From an uncultured Brachyspira sp. (GTDB lineage Bacteria > Spirochaetota > Brachyspiria > Brachyspirales > Brachyspiraceae), in the NCBI RefSeq assembly GCF_944393015.1, contig NZ_CALXYQ010000020.1, forward strand, positions 1 to 52,687: 52,687 nt of DNA, given 5' to 3'. Below, piece after piece: positions 8,660-17,269 of the stretch (positions are counted from its first letter, which is position 1; each line of letters opens with the position of its first letter). Below the pieces are notes generated by a model, which was not told where the DNA came from, searched no databases, and saw only the letters and a program-made list of their open reading frames with translations. The position numbers and the translations under genes are program-made.

Positions 8660-8782
8660 CATGTAAGACGATTTTAGTATTATTTAGTACTAATTTTATA
8701 CTTGCACTTTTTGGTTCTTTTTGCGGCGGGAAAAAGAACAACAAAAAATTGACAAAATTAAAAATTTTTAGTATATACAAAA
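8660..8782. repeat. Dispersed intergenic repeat, copy 1
   Basis: The core reads ATACTTGCACTTT, then a hairpin GTTCTTTTT (8714-8722) / AAAAAGAAC (8731-8739) around GCGGCGGG, then AAAATTTTTAGTATA. The same order (ATACTTGCACTTT, GCGGTTCTTT, GGAAAAAGA, TTAAAAATTTT.AGTATA) occurs at 12890-12980. No coding potential is apparent. Confidence 0.65.
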
Positions 8783-8834
8783 AAATCATTTCTGATAGAA
8801 TTAATGTAGTATTTATATCATAAAAGGAAATAAG

Positions 8835-9413
8835 ATGTTAAATACACAAAGACTTATAATAAGAAAATTTAATATCAATGATGCTGAAGCTTTATTTAGT
8901 ATTTTATCTGATGGAGAAGTTAATAAATATCTTCCATGGTTTCCTTTTCAAAGTTTAGAAGAAACTAAATTACATTTACAAAAATTTTATTTAAATACAA
9001 ATGATAATCATAACTTTTATAGATATGCAGTATGTTTAAAAGAAGATAATGTACCTATAGGTTATGTGCATCTTGAAAACAATAATGACAATAATGATTT
9101 TGGATACGGACTTAAAAAAGAATATTGGAACATGGGAATAATTACAGAGGCTTCAAAAAGAGTTATAGAAGAATTAAAGAAAGATAATATAAAATATATA
9201 ACAGCTACTCATGATATAAATAATATTGCAAGCGGTGAAGTAATGAAAAAAATAGGAATGCATTATCAATATAGCTATGAGGAATTATGTCAGCCCAAAA
9301 ATATAAAAGTTATATTTAGAATGTATCAGTTAAATTTAGATGATTATAATAAAAGAGTTTATAAAGGCTACTGGAATAAATATACAAATCATTTTATAGA
9401 AAATATATTGTAA
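8835..9413 (+). CDS. GNAT family N-acetyltransferase (RimJ/RimL-like)
   Basis: 192 residues. The start LNTQRLIIRKFNINDAEALF is the typical beta1-alpha1 of GNAT enzymes that acetylate protein N termini or small amines. The acetyl-CoA region is around 95-130 (FGYGLKKEYWNMGIITEAS), and the family ending GVMKKIGM-like is seen as EVMKKIGMHY near 136-145. The substrate cannot be inferred. AAAGGA lies 9 bases before the ATG. It is a lone gene after the 8.0-8.8 kb repeat block. Confidence 0.88.
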   Translation: MLNTQRLIIRKFNINDAEALFSILSDGEVNKYLPWFPFQSLEETKLHLQKFYLNTNDNHNFYRYAVCLKEDNVPIGYVHLENNNDNNDFGYGLKKEYWNMGIITEASKRVIEELKKDNIKYITATHDINNIASGEVMKKIGMHYQYSYEELCQPKNIKVIFRMYQLNLDDYNKRVYKGYWNKYTNHFIENIL

Positions 9414-9478
9414 TTGATAATAATATATGTTAATATATGTATAATAGTTTAATATGTAAATGATTATTGGGGGCTATT

Positions 9479-10456
9479 ATGAGATTTATTCTATGCACAT
9501 TTTTATTATTAATACTATTATCATGCACTCAAAAGTCTGATGTCAATGTTGATGAAAATATTCAAAATGATGAAACATCTATAGAAGGCGGAAATATAGT
9601 TCAGGATTTATCTATAGAAGATGCTATAGCAGAATATGAAGAAAGTCCTTGTATAGATATAATAAAAAATCTTATTAGTTCAGGCAATATAAATAATACT
9701 TTAACAGAAACTACGAATATAGTAAATGTAGAAGATACGGAATATGATCTTAGTGTAACTTTTGATGAAGGTACTACAGCCTTAATGATAGCTTCATATT
9801 ATGGATATGCTGATTTAGTAAATGCCCTTATACAAAATAATGCTGATGTTAATATAAAAAATAAAAGAAATTATACAGCACTTTTATATGCTACAGATAT
9901 ATGGTCTAGACAAGGCATAGGAATATATGACAGTAATTTCAATGTAGTTGAGCTTTTGGTAATGGCTAAAGCAGATGTTAATGCGGTTAATAATTATGGA
10001 TGGACTCCTTTATTCTTTGCTGCTGATAATTCTAATTCCGACATAGTTGCTTTTTTAGTTGATAATGGTGCTAATATTAATGCTGTGTCTGATGAAGGAA
10101 TAACACCTCTTTTATTAGCGAATGATGTTGAAACAGTTAAAGTATTATCCAAGACAGTTAATATTAATAAAGCTAATTTATCTGGAATAACACCTTTAAT
10201 ATCTTTCGCTGGAAGAGAAATATCTATAGAGGCTATTAGCATTTTACTTGAGAATGGTGCTGATGTAAATATGGTAGATAAAGACGGAGAAACAGCTCTA
10301 TCTTATGCTATTGAAAATGGTAATTTTGAGGCGGCTTTAATCTTGCTTGAAAATAATGCTAATCCTAATCTTGCCAAGAAAAAAGCTAAAGATTTGGCAA
10401 ATATAGCTAGAGAATTAGGAGATGAGGAAGTTGCTTCTATATTGGATAAATATTAA
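9479..10456 (+). CDS. Ankyrin-repeat lipoprotein
   Basis: 325 residues from the ATG at 9479, chosen because GGGGG sits 5 bases upstream; an in-frame TTG at 9467 would overlap that site. The signal peptide ends in a lipobox (LLILLSC), so Cys17 is probably lipidated. Residues about 90-320 hold five or six ankyrin repeats with the usual pattern: TALMIASYYGYADLVNALI, TPLFFAADNSNSDIVAFLV, TPLISFAG and TALSYAIENGNFEAALILL. Ankyrin repeats bind proteins. The protein is inferred to be anchored at the cell envelope; the partner is unknown. Confidence 0.85.
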   Translation: MRFILCTFLLLILLSCTQKSDVNVDENIQNDETSIEGGNIVQDLSIEDAIAEYEESPCIDIIKNLISSGNINNTLTETTNIVNVEDTEYDLSVTFDEGTTALMIASYYGYADLVNALIQNNADVNIKNKRNYTALLYATDIWSRQGIGIYDSNFNVVELLVMAKADVNAVNNYGWTPLFFAADNSNSDIVAFLVDNGANINAVSDEGITPLLLANDVETVKVLSKTVNINKANLSGITPLISFAGREISIEAISILLENGADVNMVDKDGETALSYAIENGNFEAALILLENNANPNLAKKKAKDLANIARELGDEEVASILDKY

Positions 10457-10474
10457 TAATATTGATAAATTCCT

Positions 10475-10502
10475 TTGACAAATTATTATATTTTGGTATA
10501 TT
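10475..10502 (+). promoter_or_regulatory. Predicted sigma-70 promoter
   Basis: TTGACA (10475-10480), 16-base spacer, TATATT (10497-10502) with an extended -10 TGG just before it. It drives the small gene at 10545. Confidence 0.7.
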
Positions 10503-10544
10503 TATTATATTGGAAAAATCTATATATTTATTTGGAGTTTTATA

Positions 10545-10883
10545 ATGTTTGATAACAATGTTCACTATATAAGAAAAGAGCTTGAATCTATTTACAAGAT
10601 CATAGTAGAGAATTTAGGAAAAGAATTACTAAACACTGAAATTAAGCGTTTAGAGTATGAGCCTAAAATGGATAGAATTAATATTAATAATTTTATATTT
10701 ATAAGGCTTACTTTTGAAAATGAATATGATCATAAAGAACTTTACTATGATATATATATCGAAGATGAAGACGGAAATGATGTTGAAAGAGCTTTAATCA
10801 GTGTAGAAAAGCCATTCACTAAAGTTGTTGATAAAATAGATTATTTGGTAAAATTAAATTATCAAGCTAATGAAGACGATTAA
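10545..10883 (+). CDS. Small acidic protein of unknown function
   Basis: 112 residues, cytoplasmic, not recognised. It starts with a helical segment (NVHYIRKELESIYKIIVENLGKELL), followed by alternating strand-like segments and an acidic tail (NYQANEDD). It has its own good promoter, GGAG before the ATG, and a perfect terminator after it, so it is very likely a real, independently expressed gene. No motif suggests an activity. Confidence 0.75.
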   Translation: MFDNNVHYIRKELESIYKIIVENLGKELLNTEIKRLEYEPKMDRININNFIFIRLTFENEYDHKELYYDIYIEDEDGNDVERALISVEKPFTKVVDKIDYLVKLNYQANEDD

Positions 10884-10910
10884 TTTTTTATTTATTTGTT
10901 TAAAATAAAA

Positions 10911-10940
10911 AGAGGGACTTTTTAAGTCCCTCTATTTTTT
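10911..10940. terminator. Bidirectional terminator
   Basis: AGAGGGACTT pairs perfectly with AAGTCCCTCT across three T residues. T runs follow on both strands, serving the convergent genes that end at 10883 (+) and 10956 (-). Confidence 0.9.
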
Positions 10941-10955
10941 AGTTATTTATCAGTA

Positions 10956-11615
10956 TTAATTTAATGCTTTAGTAGATAATACATATTTATCTTCTCTGTA
11001 TTTTTGAGTATTTCCACCTATTAATTCATTTAATTGTCTTCTTACTTCATCTTGATTATCGCCGTCAATTATATATAAAGTATCTCTATCAACTAAATAG
11101 TATCCTTCATATTCTGTATCATTTTCATATTTTCCATTTTCTGTATTTCTAACTATACATGCATTTTTATCTTTATTTGCCACAGTACTAGGAGTAGCAA
11201 TATCTTCTAACCATTGTAATGTAGCGTAATCATCTCTTCCATCAATTATTCCATTTTCATATTCTCTTTCAATCATTTCAGAATTTTCATTAAAGAATAC
11301 AAATGTTTCTTCTGTTTCTAATCTTCCGTCATCACGATCTTCTTCAGACTGATACCAAGTAGTAGAATATAATCTTTCTAACAAGTTATATCCATCTTGA
11401 GCAGCAGCCTGATTACCAGTAACTGAAGCGTTTACTGTTATAGACTGGCTATTTCCATTCCAACTGGCTAATGGAGTACCATCTCTTACTGTTTTATCAT
11501 CGCTTGGTACATTAGTAGTTAATGGCTTACTTCCTGTAGCAGGTCCTGTTGCTTTGTTGCCGCATGCTACTGCAAATACTGATAAAATACTTATGATTAA
11601 TATAATTCTTTTCAT
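10956..11615 (-). CDS. Lipoprotein of unknown function
   Basis: 219 residues with a lipoprotein signal (ISILSVFAVAC, Cys18). A Ser/Thr/Gly-rich linker follows to about 60. A globular part after it contains TTWYQSEEDRDDGRLETEETFVFF and YYLVDRDTLYIIDGD, probably a small beta-rich domain of the kind that measures lipocalin- or META-like folds. No named family is recognised with confidence. AGAGGA precedes the ATG. Confidence 0.75.
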   Translation of the reverse strand: MKRIILIISILSVFAVACGNKATGPATGSKPLTTNVPSDDKTVRDGTPLASWNGNSQSITVNASVTGNQAAAQDGYNLLERLYSTTWYQSEEDRDDGRLETEETFVFFNENSEMIEREYENGIIDGRDDYATLQWLEDIATPSTVANKDKNACIVRNTENGKYENDTEYEGYYLVDRDTLYIIDGDNQDEVRRQLNELIGGNTQKYREDKYVLSTKALN

Positions 11616-11915
11616 ATTTTTTTAATCCTCTCATTCTTATTTTTTATTGAATAAATATAACAATAGCTTTCAAATATTGTAAAAAAAATTTGTTAAATTC
11701 GAATATTTTTTAAATTTATTTTGTTTTTAGTTTGTTTTAGGTAAAAAAATATTATGTTTTTAGTATAATATATGTAAATATAGATATTAATATGGTTAAT
11801 AACATTAATAAATAAATAGTATTTAATTTATTATAATTTAATTAATAATGTTTTTGACAAATTTTTATATTATTCTATAATAATAAAACATTAAATAAAG
11901 TATTAGGGGATTGAT
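11616..11915. other. Divergent intergenic region (300 bases)
   Basis: Very AT-rich spacer between a minus-strand lipoprotein gene and the plus-strand trkA-like gene. Apart from the promoter at 11854-11881 no gene, repeat or structured RNA was seen. Confidence 0.6.
11854..11881 (+). promoter_or_regulatory. Consensus sigma-70 promoter for the trkA-like operon
   Basis: TTGACA (11854-11859), 16-base spacer, TATAAT (11876-11881). Both hexamers match the consensus exactly. AGGGG lies at 11905-11909, ahead of the ATG at 11916. Confidence 0.8.
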
Positions 11916-12602
11916 ATGCTTCAGTATGCTGTTATAGGAGTCGGCACTTTAGGCAAGGCATTAATTAATAGACTTATGACAAAACCTTCTATAGAGGTAT
12001 TTGCTATAGATAATGATATAAATGAAATAGAAGCTATAAAAAATAATGTAACTCAGGCTATGCGTTTGGACTCTACTCAAAAAGAGGCATTAGAAGCTAT
12101 TGAGATTAATAAATTTGATGCTGTTATACTTACAATAGGTGAAGATATGATGACAAGTATATTAACAGCATTACTTTTAAAAGAGCTTAATGTTAAAAAT
12201 ATCATAGCAAGGTACTCTAATGAAAAGCATAGAGCCATATTAAGTATGATAGGAATAACCCATTTGGTAAGCCCTGAAGAGTCTATGGGTATACATATTG
12301 CAGAACAGCTTGAAGTAGGTGATACTCTTCTTCTTTATGATTTAACAGAATATCACTCTATAGTAGAATTCCCTGTTCATGGCGGACTTGCCGGTAAAAA
12401 TTTAAAAGAACTTGATTTGAGAAAGAAATACAAAATCAATGTTGTTGCCATAAAGAAAGAAACTGTAGGAATATTGGGAGAGAAAAAAGTTATTGTGGAT
12501 TGTACTCCTGATCCTGATGTAGCTATGGTTGAAGGTGATATACTTGTCATTGCAGGTCATGATAAAGATATAGAAAAGATGTATAAAAAAATGGCTGAAT
12601 GA
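11916..12602 (+). CDS. Potassium uptake regulatory subunit, TrkA/KtrA (RCK) family
   Basis: 228 residues. The N-terminal RCK domain has the nucleotide-binding motif VIGVGTLGKAL (6-16) and the acidic end of strand 2 (AIDND). The C-terminal RCK_C domain spans about 140-225 (LAGKNLKELDLRKKYKINVVAIKKE). Length and single-RCK layout match KtrA/TrkA octameric ring proteins, which bind ATP or NAD and gate a KtrB/TrkH membrane subunit. No such channel gene is beside it here. DUF2905 follows after 3 bases, so they are co-transcribed. Confidence 0.92.
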   Translation: MLQYAVIGVGTLGKALINRLMTKPSIEVFAIDNDINEIEAIKNNVTQAMRLDSTQKEALEAIEINKFDAVILTIGEDMMTSILTALLLKELNVKNIIARYSNEKHRAILSMIGITHLVSPEESMGIHIAEQLEVGDTLLLYDLTEYHSIVEFPVHGGLAGKNLKELDLRKKYKINVVAIKKETVGILGEKKVIVDCTPDPDVAMVEGDILVIAGHDKDIEKMYKKMAE

Positions 12603-12605
12603 TAA

Positions 12606-12824
12606 ATGAATATTCAAATTGCTAAACTTTTTATAGTTATTGGTATAATATCAATAATCATTGGCATACTATTTTTATTTAATATAAAAATTCCTTTCGG
12701 TAAACTTCCGGGCGATATCATAATAAAAAAAGATAATTTTACTTTTTCATTTCCTTTGCTGAGCTGTATTATACTCAGTGTATTATTATCTTTTATAATG
12801 TGGCTGCTATCTAGATTTAAATAA
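12606..12824 (+). CDS. DUF2905 small membrane protein
   Basis: 72 residues with two membrane segments (about 5-25 and 50-68) flanking the family motif KIPFGKLPGDI (28-38). DUF2905 proteins are widespread and uncharacterised. The start codon lies 3 bases after the trkA-like stop, indicating translational coupling and possibly a shared role in ion handling, which is inference only. Confidence 0.88.
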   Translation: MNIQIAKLFIVIGIISIIIGILFLFNIKIPFGKLPGDIIIKKDNFTFSFPLLSCIILSVLLSFIMWLLSRFK

Positions 12825-12847
12825 TATAAAACTACTTGAGCATAATA

Positions 12848-12985
12848 AAACTTATAGTATAAAAACTCATTTTTATAAGTTTAATACAAATTTCATACTT
12901 GCACTTTCGCTGCATGCGGTTCTTTGACAAAGTCACTGGAAAAAGACAAGGAAAATTACAAACTTAAAAATTTTCAGTATAGTTT
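12848..12985. repeat. Dispersed intergenic repeat, copy 2
   Basis: It starts with a hairpin AAACTTATA (12848-12856) / TATAAGTTT (12874-12882). Then ATACTTGCACTTT, GCGGTTCTTT, GGAAAAAGA and TTAAAAATTTT.AGTATA follow in the same order as at 8660-8782. It lies between the convergent DUF2905 and nhaC genes and could end transcription there, although it lacks a strong T run. Confidence 0.6.
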
Positions 12986-13010
12986 AATTTATTATATTAT
13001 TCAATATGTT

Positions 13011-14438
13011 TTAATTCTTTAAAATATCTTTATTTATTTGTACAGCAAACTTAGGTAAAGTGAGCATGTAAATAAAAGATATAGCTATACTAATTAAATT
13101 AAAAAATGAATAAGGCATGTACTGTAAAGTATGCACTCCAAGTATTGAAGTCATATAAACTCCTGTAACAGTCCAAGGCAGTAAAACCTCTGTAAGAGTT
13201 CCGCCTTCTTCCATAGTTCTTGAAAGTACTCCTCTATTAACATTGTATTTGTCGTATACGGTTTTTAGTACATCGCCTAAAGTTAAGAAAGTAAATTGTA
13301 AACTGCTCAATGCTGAATTTATAGTGAATGTTGTAAACCAAGTTACAAATATTAAACTTCTGGCACCTCTGACTATTTTTACTAATAATTCTATTAAAGT
13401 ATTTAAAGTACATATTAACTGAAGCATAGCTCCGTAAGTGAGAGCAAGTATCAAAAATAATACGCTAGGCATAGTGCTTATCATTCCGCCTCTGTTTAGT
13501 AATGTATGAAGATTTTGAGGTATAGTTTCAGGATTAACTGTTGGCGACATAGAAATATTAAAACCTGTTACAAATGATTTCATAGCATTAATAAATCCAA
13601 AGTTTTGAAATATTGCTCCTAATATTATTGCAATTAAACTTCCAATGAACATAGTTATTACAGGATTAACTCCTTTCACACTTGCAATAAGTACGAATAT
13701 TGGAGGAATAAGCAAAAATATGTTGAAATTGTATATATTTTCTAATGAAGTTAATATTTCGCTAGCTTCTTTTAAGTTTAGAATATCTGAATTGATAGGG
13801 GAGGTATTAAAACCTAATATAGTAAATACAATAGCCGCTAATATTGCAGATGGTATAGTGTTTACAAGCATAGTTTTTATATGATTTTGTAAAGTAGTTC
13901 CAGCACCAAGAGCAGCCAAAACAGTTGTATCCGATATAGGAGAGTTTTTATCGCCAAGATATGCACCGCTTATAACAGCACCAGCCACCAATGGCAAAGG
14001 TGTATTTGTAGCCTGTGCGATTCCTATAAATGCCACTCCTGCAGTAGAAGCAGAACCCCAAGAAGTACCTGTAAATATAGATAGAAAAGATGTTATAACA
14101 AATGCCATTAAAGGTATGAATGAAGGGTGAATTAATTTAATGCCATAGTATATAAGCATAGGTACAGTTCCAGAATATACCCAAGAACCAACTACTATAC
14201 CTATTAATATAAATATTAGTACGCCAAGCCAAGTATCTACTATTTTTTTTATGAAGGCTTCTTCCATATCTTTCCATTTATAACCTGCAAAATGTGCTAT
14301 TATACAGGCTATTAATGTGCCTATTGTAAGCAAAAACTCTATAGGAACACCATATTTTACAGTGAAAATTAAAACAGTTATAAGTATGAATAATAAAGGA
14401 AATAACTTCCAAAATGTATTGATTTTTTTTATATTCAT
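13011..14438 (-). CDS. Na+/H+ antiporter, NhaC family
   Basis: 475 residues, almost entirely membrane segments (about 11-12). The NhaC signature is clear: GTSWGSASTAGVAFIGIA and GAVISGAYLGDKNSPISDTT in the first half. A second half-repeat contains FTINSALSSLQF and RTMEEGGTLTEVLLPWTVTG. NhaC carriers exchange sodium, or substrates such as malate/lactate in MleN-type relatives, for protons across the inner membrane. The exact substrate cannot be settled from sequence. It is a single gene, divergent from cheW. Confidence 0.9.
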   Translation of the reverse strand: MNIKKINTFWKLFPLLFILITVLIFTVKYGVPIEFLLTIGTLIACIIAHFAGYKWKDMEEAFIKKIVDTWLGVLIFILIGIVVGSWVYSGTVPMLIYYGIKLIHPSFIPLMAFVITSFLSIFTGTSWGSASTAGVAFIGIAQATNTPLPLVAGAVISGAYLGDKNSPISDTTVLAALGAGTTLQNHIKTMLVNTIPSAILAAIVFTILGFNTSPINSDILNLKEASEILTSLENIYNFNIFLLIPPIFVLIASVKGVNPVITMFIGSLIAIILGAIFQNFGFINAMKSFVTGFNISMSPTVNPETIPQNLHTLLNRGGMISTMPSVLFLILALTYGAMLQLICTLNTLIELLVKIVRGARSLIFVTWFTTFTINSALSSLQFTFLTLGDVLKTVYDKYNVNRGVLSRTMEEGGTLTEVLLPWTVTGVYMTSILGVHTLQYMPYSFFNLISIAISFIYMLTLPKFAVQINKDILKN

Positions 14439-14748
14439 GGGTATACTCCGTATATTCTAAAACATTGTAATGATTAATATTACAACAATATATAACATAT
14501 TTTTATTATGATGTCAATATTTATAAGTAATTTTTATTATTTATAGTAAAGAATGTATTTTTTTATAGTAATAATAAAATAATAAAATTTATATATAGAT
14601 TGACTTTTAACAAAAAATATAATAAAATGATAATAGTTACAAAATTCGTTTCAGATTTTTTAATTGAAAATATTTATTGTATATATAAAAAATAAGAAAT
14701 TATTTCCGATAATAGAACAACTGTAAATTTTATGGAGGCATAATAAAA
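14439..14748. other. Divergent intergenic region (310 bases)
   Basis: AT-rich spacer between nhaC (-) and cheW (+). It holds the predicted cheW promoter at 14600-14628. Nothing else is evident. Confidence 0.6.
14600..14628 (+). promoter_or_regulatory. Predicted sigma-70 promoter for cheW
   Basis: TTGACT (14600-14605), 17-base spacer, TAAAAT (14623-14628). This leaves a leader of about 115 bases before the ATG, in which no clear structure was recognised. Confidence 0.55.
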
Positions 14749-15264
14749 ATGGCAGAGCAGACAGAGCAACAATCTATTGAAAGTACCGAAAATAGAGTTG
14801 ATCTCGAAGATAGTACAAACCTTGTTACTTTTAGATTAGGCAGCGGCGAGTATGCCATAGACATCATGCAGGCTAAAGAGATAATCAAGATGGAAAAGAT
14901 TACTCTTATTCCTAATGCCCCAGATTTTGTTGAAGGTGTAATAAATTTGCGAGGTAATATTATACCTATAATCGACTTAAAAAAGAGATTCAATTTAGAA
15001 GAAACAGAAGGCGATAAAAATACAGGTATTATCATAGTAAAAATAGAAGATGTGGATATGGGAATAATTATTGACTCTATTTCTAAGGTAGTATCTATTT
15101 CTAATTCTGATATTCAGCCTCCTCCTCCAATGCTTTCAGGTATAGGTCAAAAATACATTAAAGGTGTAGGTAAATTAGAAGATAAATTATTAGTTGTTTT
15201 AGACCTAGAAAAATTATTTACTACAGATGAAGAAGAGGAAGAACCTGCTTCTGCTGAAAGTTAA
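14749..15264 (+). CDS. cheW: Chemotaxis coupling protein CheW
   Basis: 171 residues. A single CheW domain spans about 25-160, with the classic core FRLGSGEYAIDIMQAKEII and FVEGVINLRGNIIPIIDLKKRF. It links chemoreceptors to the CheA kinase at the cell pole. Both ends are acidic extensions. GGAGG lies before the ATG. It stands alone, away from other che genes in the window; a broken chemoreceptor lies 21 kb away. The stop is 22 bases from the convergent cyclo-ligase stop, with no terminator between them. Confidence 0.95.
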   Translation: MAEQTEQQSIESTENRVDLEDSTNLVTFRLGSGEYAIDIMQAKEIIKMEKITLIPNAPDFVEGVINLRGNIIPIIDLKKRFNLEETEGDKNTGIIIVKIEDVDMGIIIDSISKVVSISNSDIQPPPPMLSGIGQKYIKGVGKLEDKLLVVLDLEKLFTTDEEEEEPASAES

Positions 15265-15286
15265 TACTAAAAATTAGAGTTAATAA

Positions 15287-15889
15287 TTAAAAAGTAGCAG
15301 TTATTACTTTACTTTCGCTTATAATAATGTCTAATATCTCATCATTATCATCTTTAGGTATTGATGGGAGGATTTGATAGTCATAAGCTAAGCCTACTCT
15401 TAAGGCATTTTTATTTCTTTTTAACATATTATCGTAATAGCCTCTTCCAAATCCGAGTCTATTACATTTCTCATCGAAAGCTAAAGCTGGAATAATAAAC
15501 ATAGATATTTCATTTATATTGCAGTCTTTACAATGCTCGAAAGGTTCTCCGCATCCGAATCTTGTATTTCTATTGATATCTTTATTATAATCATTTATAT
15601 ATTTTAATTTCATATTATGATTATCTATAAGAAAAGGTACAGATACTTTAATATTATTTTTTAAAGCATATTCTATTATTTCTTTAGTCGGTACTTCATT
15701 ATTGAAATCTATATATACTGATATAGAATTAAATTTATTAATATTTACTATATTTCTAAATTTTTTAAAGATTACAGTACTTTTTTCTTTAATGAAGTCC
15801 GAATCTAAATTATTTCTAATGAGTTTAAAGGATTCTCTTATTAAATTTTTTGCTTCTTTAATATTGTTTTCATTAGGAGAAGTTTTCAT
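15287..15889 (-). CDS. 5-formyltetrahydrofolate cyclo-ligase
   Basis: 200 residues. The family signature RLGFGRGYYD is at 144-153, and the substrate-binding FGCGEP-like loop is at 111-116. The enzyme uses ATP to turn 5-formyl-THF into 5,10-methenyl-THF in folate metabolism. The start overlaps the end of the PilZ gene by 17 bases, so translation of the two is probably coupled. No independent ribosome binding site is strong. Confidence 0.93.
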   Translation of the reverse strand: MKTSPNENNIKEAKNLIRESFKLIRNNLDSDFIKEKSTVIFKKFRNIVNINKFNSISVYIDFNNEVPTKEIIEYALKNNIKVSVPFLIDNHNMKLKYINDYNKDINRNTRFGCGEPFEHCKDCNINEISMFIIPALAFDEKCNRLGFGRGYYDNMLKRNKNALRVGLAYDYQILPSIPKDDNDEILDIIISESKVITATF

Positions 15890-16628
15890 CTTTTAATTCT
15901 ACTAATAATTCTTGTAATAGCTTATCTCTAATAATCTGATCAATAATTTTTTGAGAAGCCATACCTATATCGATAAATTGTACAGCAAAACCTTTAGGCA
16001 AATCAGGTTTTTGATTTTCATTATTTATCCAAACTACTTTAGCTTCAGTAAATAATTTGAAATCTTTAAAAGATATAGTAAGACCTAACATATCACCCTT
16101 ATCAGGAATATTAGTATCAGATGATATATAAGCTCCATTACCGCTTATGGAAAGTATATTTCTATCGATAGTTCCTCTAATCTTATCTTTATAAGCTATA
16201 ATAACATTCAAAGGCCAATTAACTCTTGAATATTGTCTTCTTTTTTTACTTCCATCATCTAATAATTTTGAAACTTCATTTTGTATTGATTGTACTATTA
16301 CGCTTGCATCTGTATTTCTATGAAATATTAAAGCATAAGGATAAGCAGCTTCATCAAAACTATCTGGAACATCTGTCATTACCAATTTTATTTGAGGGTT
16401 GATTTTTTTTACTTTTTCTACAAATAAATTGATACCATCTTTTTCACTTTCATTGTATCTTATAATATAAAAATATATACTCAAATTGTTTTCTATGATA
16501 TAACCTAAAGAAGAACTGGTATCATTAAAAGTACTTATATCAAATAAGTTATTAAATGCATTTTTGTATTTGGTTAAAATAGAAGGGTTATTTTCTATAA
16601 TTACACCTTTTACTTGTTCTTTATCCAT
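15873..16628 (-). CDS. PilZ domain protein with degenerate receiver-like N terminus
   Basis: 251 residues. Residues 1-125 resemble a response-regulator receiver fold, but the strand that should carry the phospho-accepting Asp reads IYFYIIRYN (51-59), so it is probably not phosphorylated. Residues about 128-245 form a PilZ domain with RxxxR (R131, R135). The second c-di-GMP motif is SISGNG (160-165), where the usual Asp/Asn is Ser, so c-di-GMP binding is likely but not certain. PilZ proteins often control motility. It has GGAG before the ATG and is coupled to the downstream cyclo-ligase gene. Confidence 0.8.
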   Translation of the reverse strand: MDKEQVKGVIIENNPSILTKYKNAFNNLFDISTFNDTSSSLGYIIENNLSIYFYIIRYNESEKDGINLFVEKVKKINPQIKLVMTDVPDSFDEAAYPYALIFHRNTDASVIVQSIQNEVSKLLDDGSKKRRQYSRVNWPLNVIIAYKDKIRGTIDRNILSISGNGAYISSDTNIPDKGDMLGLTISFKDFKLFTEAKVVWINNENQKPDLPKGFAVQFIDIGMASQKIIDQIIRDKLLQELLVELKDENFS

Positions 16629-16790
16629 TATTCCTTCTCCTGATAATACTTGCTTATTAAGTATAACATAATTTATTATTTATGCAATATTTTGAATAAA
16701 AAAATAGAACTCTGTAGTTATTCATATTTTCTGTTTATATGTTATAATAGGCTTCAGAAAATAAAATTATTAAAATTATAGAGAGTGTTT

Positions 16791-17258
16791 ATGGGAATAA
16801 AAGAAAAATCTAAAGAATTATGGGAAAAAATTTCATTAGAAACTACATTTGAGAAATTAACATCTATCATTGATAAATCAAAGGAGATATTAAATTTATC
16901 TTCATCAAGACATCTTTCTAAATTTTTGGATAAAATTCAATTGATGGTAGATATGATAGGAGATTATATTAATGGAAATTACAGAGATATTCCTTGGAAA
17001 AGTTTATCTGCCGTAGCAGGAGCATTAATATATTTAATACTTCCTTTGGATGTTCTTCCTGATTTATTTCCATTTATAGGGTTATTAGATGATGCATTCA
17101 TTATAGGATTATGTATAAAATGTTTTTCAACTGATTTAGAGCAATATAAAATTTGGAAATACGGAGAATCTGATGAAGAAGCAGCAGATGAAGATAGTGA
17201 ATATGATGAAGCTGATTATGAAATAGTAGATGATAAAGAAGAAGATGATGACAAATAG
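16791..17258 (+). CDS. DUF1232 (YkvA-type) membrane protein
   Basis: 155 residues from the ATG at 16791, preceded by GAGAG; an in-frame GTG at 16785 is less likely. The central DUF1232 motif YLILPLDVLPDLFPFIGLLDD (about 81-101) is a hydrophobic hairpin found in many bacterial membrane proteins of unknown role. The tail from about 125 is very acidic (Asp/Glu-rich). recG begins 11 bases after its stop, so they are in one transcript. TATAAT at 16743-16748 is a possible -10. Confidence 0.85.
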   Translation: MGIKEKSKELWEKISLETTFEKLTSIIDKSKEILNLSSSRHLSKFLDKIQLMVDMIGDYINGNYRDIPWKSLSAVAGALIYLILPLDVLPDLFPFIGLLDDAFIIGLCIKCFSTDLEQYKIWKYGESDEEAADEDSEYDEADYEIVDDKEEDDDK

Positions 17259-17269
17259 GATATATAGAA

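Noticed and set aside
8632..8823. 63-codon open frame overlapping a repeat copy
   Set aside because: It runs through the dispersed repeat hairpin; low-complexity product and no start signals.
14629..14748. Riboswitch in the long cheW leader
   Set aside because: No conserved riboswitch motif or stable structure could be recognised in this AT-rich stretch.
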